The notes below the pieces were generated by a model. The model was not told where the DNA came from and made no database searches. It worked only from the letters and a program-made list of their open reading frames with translations. Of a DNA stretch of 33,190 bases, positions 29,057 to 33,190 are shown one piece after another. Source of the DNA: Candidatus Kaiserbacteria bacterium (lineage in GTDB: Bacteria; Patescibacteriota; Minisyncoccia; Phycocordibacterales; UBA2100); NCBI GenBank assembly GCA_016217925.1, contig JACRFK010000009.1, positions 1-33,190 on the forward strand, written 5' to 3'. A program made the translations under genes and the position numbers. How positions within the stretch are numbered: the stretch's first letter is position 1; the number at the start of each line of letters is the position of its first letter.

Positions 29057-30703
29057 ATGGCAAAACAAGTTATTTTCGACGAACAGGTACGCTCAGCACT
29101 GAAGCGCGGGGTGGATATCGTTGCGGCGGCGGTGAAGGTCACGCTCGGGCCCAAGGGTCGCAATGTCGCACTCGACAAGTCGTGGGGTGGACCGACTATT
29201 ACGAACGACGGCGTTTCCATCGCCAAAGAGATCACGCTTGCGGATAAATTCGAGAACATGGGAGCGAGCATCGTGAAGGAAGTCGCACAGAAGACCAACG
29301 ACAAAGCGGGAGACGGTACGACCACGGCCGTAGTCCTCACCCAAGCCATAATCCATGAGGGCCTCAAGCGCACGGCGCTCGGTGCGAATGCAATGATGGT
29401 GCGTCGTGGTATCGAGGCGGCAGCAGCGGATGCGGTGAGTGAACTCAAGAAAATGGCTCGCGAGATCAAAGGCAAGAACGATATCCGGCAGGTCGCGACT
29501 ATTTCCGCGGAATCGGAAGAGCTCGGCAAAATAATCGCGGACACGGTGGAAAAAGTAGGCAAAGACGGCGTCGTCACCGTAGAGGAGTCGCAATCGTTCG
29601 GCATTGACGCCGACTTCGTGGATGGCATGGAGTTCGACAAAGGCTACGTTTCCGCCTACATGATAACGAATCCAGAGCGGATGGAAGCGGAGGCAAAAGA
29701 CGTGTCCATCCTCATCACCGACAAAAAGATCTCGACGGTCAAAGACATTCTTCCGTTGCTCGAAAAACTCGCGCAGACCGGCAAGCGGGACCTCGTTATC
29801 ATCGCCGATGATGTGGACGGGGAGGCGCTTGCGACGTTCGTCGTCAACAAATTGAAGGGGGTATTCAACGTGCTCGCGGTAAAAGCGCCGGGCTACGGCG
29901 ACCGCAAAAAAGAAATGCTCACGGATATTGCTATCACGGTGGGCGGGCAGGTTATTTCCGAAGACCTCGGCCTCACGCTTGAAAAGGCGGAGCCGAGTAT
30001 GCTTGGCCGCGCTAATCGTGTTGTTGCGACGAAAGACTCGACCGTCATCGTCGGCGGCAAGGGGAAGCGTTCGGATATCGAGGCCCGCGTATCACAATTG
30101 CGCAAGCAGGTGGAGAACTCAGATTCGAAATTCGATAAGGAAAAACTTGAAGAGCGCATCGCGAAGCTCTCCGGCGGCGTCGCGGTCATCCGCGTCGGCG
30201 CGGCGACGGAGACCGAAATGAAGTATCTCAAAGACAAAATAGAAGATGCGGTCAACGCGACGAAGGCCGCCATCGCCGAGGGAATCGTGCCGGGCGGCGG
30301 CGCAGCCCTTGCGAAGGTCGGCGAGAAATTGGGCAAGAAAATCGTCGCAAAAGCGCATGACGAATACACGGTAGGCTATCGCATCCTTCTTTCTGCGCTT
30401 TCAGCACCGCTCCTGCAAATAGCACGCAATGCCGGACGCGAGGATGCGGCAGTCGTATTGAAGGAAGTCGTGCACAAAGGGCCTGCTTTTGGATTCAACG
30501 CCTCCGCGGAATCGGATGAGACATCTATAGTAGACATGTACGAGACGGGCATACTCGATCCCGTAAAGGTCACACGAAGCTGTGTGGAAAATGCCGCATC
30601 TGCGGCGGCAGTACTTCTCACGACCGAGGCGGCTGTAGCCGATATTCCCGAAGAAAAGAAGGCCGCTCCGGCTGGCGCCCCTGGCATGGGCGAGGACTAC
30701 TAG
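29057..30703 (+). CDS. groEL: Chaperonin GroEL
   Basis: 548 residues; ATP-driven protein-folding chamber. MAKQVIFDEQVRSALKRGVDI, KVTLGPKGRNVALDKSWG, AGDGTTTAVVL (catalytic aspartate), and GIVPGGGAALAKV are all present in place. The C-terminus ends AGAPGMGEDY and lacks the usual repeated GGM tail that fills the cavity floor. Follows groES by 2 nt. Confidence 0.98.
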   Translation: MAKQVIFDEQVRSALKRGVDIVAAAVKVTLGPKGRNVALDKSWGGPTITNDGVSIAKEITLADKFENMGASIVKEVAQKTNDKAGDGTTTAVVLTQAIIHEGLKRTALGANAMMVRRGIEAAAADAVSELKKMAREIKGKNDIRQVATISAESEELGKIIADTVEKVGKDGVVTVEESQSFGIDADFVDGMEFDKGYVSAYMITNPERMEAEAKDVSILITDKKISTVKDILPLLEKLAQTGKRDLVIIADDVDGEALATFVVNKLKGVFNVLAVKAPGYGDRKKEMLTDIAITVGGQVISEDLGLTLEKAEPSMLGRANRVVATKDSTVIVGGKGKRSDIEARVSQLRKQVENSDSKFDKEKLEERIAKLSGGVAVIRVGAATETEMKYLKDKIEDAVNATKAAIAEGIVPGGGAALAKVGEKLGKKIVAKAHDEYTVGYRILLSALSAPLLQIARNAGREDAAVVLKEVVHKGPAFGFNASAESDETSIVDMYETGILDPVKVTRSCVENAASAAAVLLTTEAAVADIPEEKKAAPAGAPGMGEDY

Positions 30704-30711
30704 GGAATGGG

Positions 30712-30778
30712 CGACTCCGCCCGAAGAGGGCGCCCGTAGGGGCCGAATGTCTGCCGGAGGCAGATATGAGGCGGGTCG
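30712..30778 (+). repeat. Possible further palindromic element after groEL
   Basis: CGACTCCGCC (30712-30721) and GGCGGGTCG (30770-30778) form imperfect arms; inside are GGGCGCCC (30728-30735) and TCTGCC-GGA-GGCAGA (30750-30764). The arm / two hairpins / arm layout recalls families C and D. Only one copy is seen. Confidence 0.4.
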
Positions 30779-30842
30779 GGCACGCACGAGCACGTGCGGG
30801 CCAAGGTTAAGACTACAAAGGCAGTTCACAGCCAACAGTATC

Positions 30843-30865
30843 GCGGCGCCTCATTGAGGCGCCGC
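30843..30865 (+). terminator. Perfect hairpin before the large secreted-protein gene
   Basis: GCGGCGCCTC (30843-30852), loop ATT, GAGGCGCCGC (30856-30865). No T tract follows; it may terminate groESL or mark the edge of the next promoter. The downstream CACTGTTATG is also found after the hairpin at 5109-5130. Confidence 0.55.
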
Positions 30866-30870
30866 ACTGT

Positions 30871-30876
30871 TATGAT
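30871..30876 (+). promoter_or_regulatory. -10 box, leaderless start of the large secreted protein
   Basis: TATGAT ends 6 nt before ATG 30883. Confidence 0.6.
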
Positions 30877-30882
30877 GTACGC

Positions 30883-33190
30883 ATGCCGACCGCTTTGCGG
30901 GCAATTTTTCTCGTACCTCTGTGCGCCTCACTTCTGTTCGCTTTTTCGACGACTGTATATGCGGCACCAGTCGATGCTGAGGGTGATTCCGACGGCAATC
31001 TCGACTGTCCGTCGCAGAGCTTTTATGTATACGTTAAGGGCGGTGCGAAGGTCATCGACGGAAAACCAAATTTGTACGGAAAGACATGCATCTCTCTTGA
31101 GAATAAAGATGTCGCAGCCAAAGGACACTGTGAGGGACCGAAAAACTGCAAAGCGGATCTCTGCGACGACAAGCCCTGCGCGCTGCCGCCGATCAAAATG
31201 GAGGATGTCCAGAAGTCTGTATACGGAGATTCCGCGCCGGCAACCCCCGCGCCGACATTGCCGCCGAACACGAGCGGCTCGTTGTACGAGCAGATGCTGC
31301 TCAGCCCAACACCGCCCGACCAACCAAAAACCGAACCGTCCACCGATTCGTTCAAAAAAATTTTGGAGCAGGGCAAAGAGCCGGGTGTCGTTGACAAGCT
31401 GTGGAATTACGTTTTTCAACCGACGCCGATAAATACGGATAAGGAAACTTCACAGCTCCAGCCGACGAAATACGATGATTTCGGAAATGTGATACCGCAG
31501 ACCGTTGGTCCACAAAATACGATAACGAATCCGAACGGCACGTTTGGGGAACCGCAAACGGCTGAAGCAACCGAAGAAACTCCATGGTGGAAAGCTGCTT
31601 GGAGCGCAACGAAAGAGTCTGCGTCCAATGCGTGGGATGCAGTAGCGAAAGAATTCGGATTCGGGGCGGAAGCAGCTCCGGAGCAAATTGCTTCTGAAGA
31701 GAAATCAGGCGGCCAGGTCCCCGGATTTGCCGAGAATGCCGCGTTGAAAGATCCGAACAAGATGACAGATGAAAATGCCCAGGTGCCGGGGGACCAGGTA
31801 GTCCAAGTCGCTAAGGGACCAGCTGAAACGACGAAGGACTTAGCTTTAAATGCGCAACCTACGACCGAGGTTATAGCGGACCAAGGTACTCCGCGAACCG
31901 CGGATGAAATTAAGAAAAATGCACTGGTGCCGACCGCTACCGGTATCATGACAGGCTACAATCCCGAAAAGCCCGGCGAACGATCTGGTGGAAAAGGACT
32001 CGCAACCGGAGGCACATACGATCCAGACGCATGGGAAGTGGCGATTCGCACAAGCATCGGGAAAACGTCAGGATGTGGCGTCGGAGGCGGAAGCATCTGT
32101 TATGCCCTCATCGAGTCGCCTGATGGAAAAGCCGCTATCGTGAGAGTGCCGGATAACGGCCCGCTATCTGGGCAGGGAATCCCGACATCTGAGTATCGAG
32201 TTGCTGATTTGAATCAACGGGTGGGGGAATATTTTAGCGGCAACGCCAACGTAAATAACATTAAACTGGAAAACATGAAGGTAACGCTGCTTTCCGGCAG
32301 TGACTATCCGGTCGGACCCATTACGGGGAACAATACTGAGATGCCCTACTCGTCAAGACCCGCCGGTTCGTATTTGGATCAGCAGCCACTTCAAAACGCA
32401 AGTTACTATGGCACCGTTTCAGACAGCACGAACAATCCCCAGGTTCCGATTCCTCAGACGAACCCACTGCTCGGCGGCTCGTACTTTTACGGTCCGGGAG
32501 AAGCGTCCGGATTCGACAACCTGGCCGCTTACAACTATTTTAACGACGACAACACGGCAATGTGGGCAGAAGTCGCGCGCACAGAGAATCTCGCGAGTGA
32601 CAATTCTCTCTCCGGCGGCATAGTCGGGCCTGTTGATAAAGATTTGGTATTTACGGGACCCACGGCGACAGAAATCACAATCGCCAACGAACACAACGGC
32701 ACGGTCGCCGACTGGAACGCGGGCTTCGCCGCTGTTCCACCTACGCTCGCAGTTGAACACAACGGAACGATTACTGATTGGAACGCCGGCTTTGCTGCTG
32801 TGCCTCCAACTCTTGCAGCGGAACACAACGGCACGGTCGCCGACTGGACCGCAGGATTTGCCGTCGTTCCACCTACGCTCGCGACTGAGCAAAATGGAAC
32901 GACTGCGGATTGGAACGCCGGCTTCGCCGATGCCGTCTACAAGGATCAGGCGGCGTTGGACGAAGCTACTCGTAACGACGTTGATATTGCCGCCAACGAC
33001 GCCGAGCGAATTGCCGCACTTACCGAATATGACAAGCGAAAAGCGGCGGAAATAGAATCAGCAAGAAAGCTTGAGGAAGCGAGAAATGCTGTAGACAACG
33101 CCGCCAACGATGCCGAGAGGCGGACAGCACTAATTGAGTACGACAAGCAAAAAGCGGCCGAGGCTGAATCGGCGCGGAAACTTGACGAGG
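30883..33190 (+). CDS. Large secreted repeat protein with RlpA-like domain (3' truncated)
   Basis: The frame is open from ATG 30883 to the window end, at least 769 residues. Residues 1-28 are a signal peptide (MPTALRAIFLVPLCASLLFAF, then VYA-A). Next comes a six-cysteine module (about 46-105), a long Pro/Thr/Glu-rich linker, and at about 375-470 a domain resembling the RlpA double-psi beta-barrel: GLATGGTYDPDAWEVAIR, AAIVRVPDNGPL, YRVADLNQ and LENMKVTLL. Four 22-residue repeats (EHNGTVADWNAGFAAVPPTLA type) and the start of 37-residue coiled-coil repeats follow. Likely an exported adhesin or wall-binding fibre. The leaderless -10 box fixes the start. Confidence 0.85.
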   Translation, partial: MPTALRAIFLVPLCASLLFAFSTTVYAAPVDAEGDSDGNLDCPSQSFYVYVKGGAKVIDGKPNLYGKTCISLENKDVAAKGHCEGPKNCKADLCDDKPCALPPIKMEDVQKSVYGDSAPATPAPTLPPNTSGSLYEQMLLSPTPPDQPKTEPSTDSFKKILEQGKEPGVVDKLWNYVFQPTPINTDKETSQLQPTKYDDFGNVIPQTVGPQNTITNPNGTFGEPQTAEATEETPWWKAAWSATKESASNAWDAVAKEFGFGAEAAPEQIASEEKSGGQVPGFAENAALKDPNKMTDENAQVPGDQVVQVAKGPAETTKDLALNAQPTTEVIADQGTPRTADEIKKNALVPTATGIMTGYNPEKPGERSGGKGLATGGTYDPDAWEVAIRTSIGKTSGCGVGGGSICYALIESPDGKAAIVRVPDNGPLSGQGIPTSEYRVADLNQRVGEYFSGNANVNNIKLENMKVTLLSGSDYPVGPITGNNTEMPYSSRPAGSYLDQQPLQNASYYGTVSDSTNNPQVPIPQTNPLLGGSYFYGPGEASGFDNLAAYNYFNDDNTAMWAEVARTENLASDNSLSGGIVGPVDKDLVFTGPTATEITIANEHNGTVADWNAGFAAVPPTLAVEHNGTITDWNAGFAAVPPTLAAEHNGTVADWTAGFAVVPPTLATEQNGTTADWNAGFADAVYKDQAALDEATRNDVDIAANDAERIAALTEYDKRKAAEIESARKLEEARNAVDNAANDAERRTALIEYDKQKAAEAESARKLDE
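32689..32937 (+). repeat. Four tandem 66-bp repeats in the secreted protein
   Basis: Units begin at 32689, 32755, 32821 and 32887 and encode E(H/Q)NGTxxDWxAGFA(A/V)VPPTLA; the fourth breaks after AGFAD. Silent differences between units show they are not a fresh duplication. Confidence 0.9.
32974..33190 (+). repeat. Tandem 111-bp coiled-coil repeats (continuing past the window)
   Basis: The unit at 32974 recurs at 33085: N(D/A)VDxAANDAER then ALxEYDKxKAAExESARKL(E/D)E, 37 residues, strongly helical and charged. The second copy is cut by the window end. Confidence 0.88.

Noticed and set aside
30928-31949. Open frames on the minus strand and in other plus frames between 30800 and 32900
   Set aside because: They are shadows of the continuous secreted-protein frame that starts at 30883 and shows signal peptide, domain and repeats.
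1-33190. CRISPR arrays, transposases, integrase sites, rRNA genes
   Set aside because: None seen: the repeats present are palindromic single copies or in-gene tandem repeats, not spaced direct repeats, and no transposase-like protein is encoded.

Overview
The window reads as a piece of a Candidate Phyla Radiation (Patescibacteria, probably Parcubacteria-type) chromosome of medium-high GC. This is inferred from compact housekeeping genes in short operons, a lone membrane-anchored family-5 substrate-binding protein without permeases, an RNase J with a long basic N-terminal tail, small basic proteins of a CPR style, Ig-like surface proteins and glycosylases lacking complete iron-sulfur sites. 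I see no tRNA, rRNA, CRISPR array, transposase or phage structural gene.

Layout: end of a surface protein (1-290); bipA/typA, msrB and a multi-TM protein (376-3431); a DUF3467-like gene and a three-gene membrane-protein operon that starts with a 45-residue gene (3529-4762); a small gene behind a structured leader (4795-5130); a 63-aa membrane protein, a YgjP-type metallopeptidase and a DUF4870-like protein (5188-6323); a 56-aa basic protein, an HD phosphohydrolase, a dihydroorotate dehydrogenase-like enzyme, a glutamine amidotransferase and a serine hydrolase (6438-10073); glmS, metK under a SAM-I riboswitch, maf, yvcK, a Gmad2 protein and nth (10509-17081); an alphaproteobacterial-type XRE regulator (17171-17713); a cell-envelope operon on the minus strand, murF, alpha/beta hydrolase, DegT-FemAB fusion (22149 down to 17840); an HAD phosphatase and mutY (22275-23914); RNase J, substrate-binding protein and secG on the minus strand (24304-28577); groES-groEL (28737-30703); and the start of a very large secreted repeat protein with an RlpA-like domain that runs off the window (30883 onward).

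The main discovery candidate is a set of dispersed palindromic elements that sit inside, or at the very start of, protein-coding genes and are translated. Family A is a 33-nt unit in four unrelated genes (HD protein, glmS, yvcK, substrate-binding protein), always in the frame that gives an 11-residue Gly/Ser linker of the type SSGGGSASGGK, placed at the N-terminus or in apparent surface loops. Family B is an 83-118 nt element with 14-bp inverted ends, found three times, each time directly after an ATG; its left arm reads M(N/D)PVR and its right arm reads ISNGV as the new N-terminus of the host protein. Family C (mutY start) and family D (upstream of nth) share an arm / two hairpins / arm layout.

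A second theme is gene expression. For about 14 genes a -10 hexamer ends 6-8 nt before the start codon, which predicts leaderless mRNAs. Five small or transferred-looking genes instead have -35/-10 promoters, long leaders, Shine-Dalgarno sites and in most cases terminators, as if they belong to a different expression regime.
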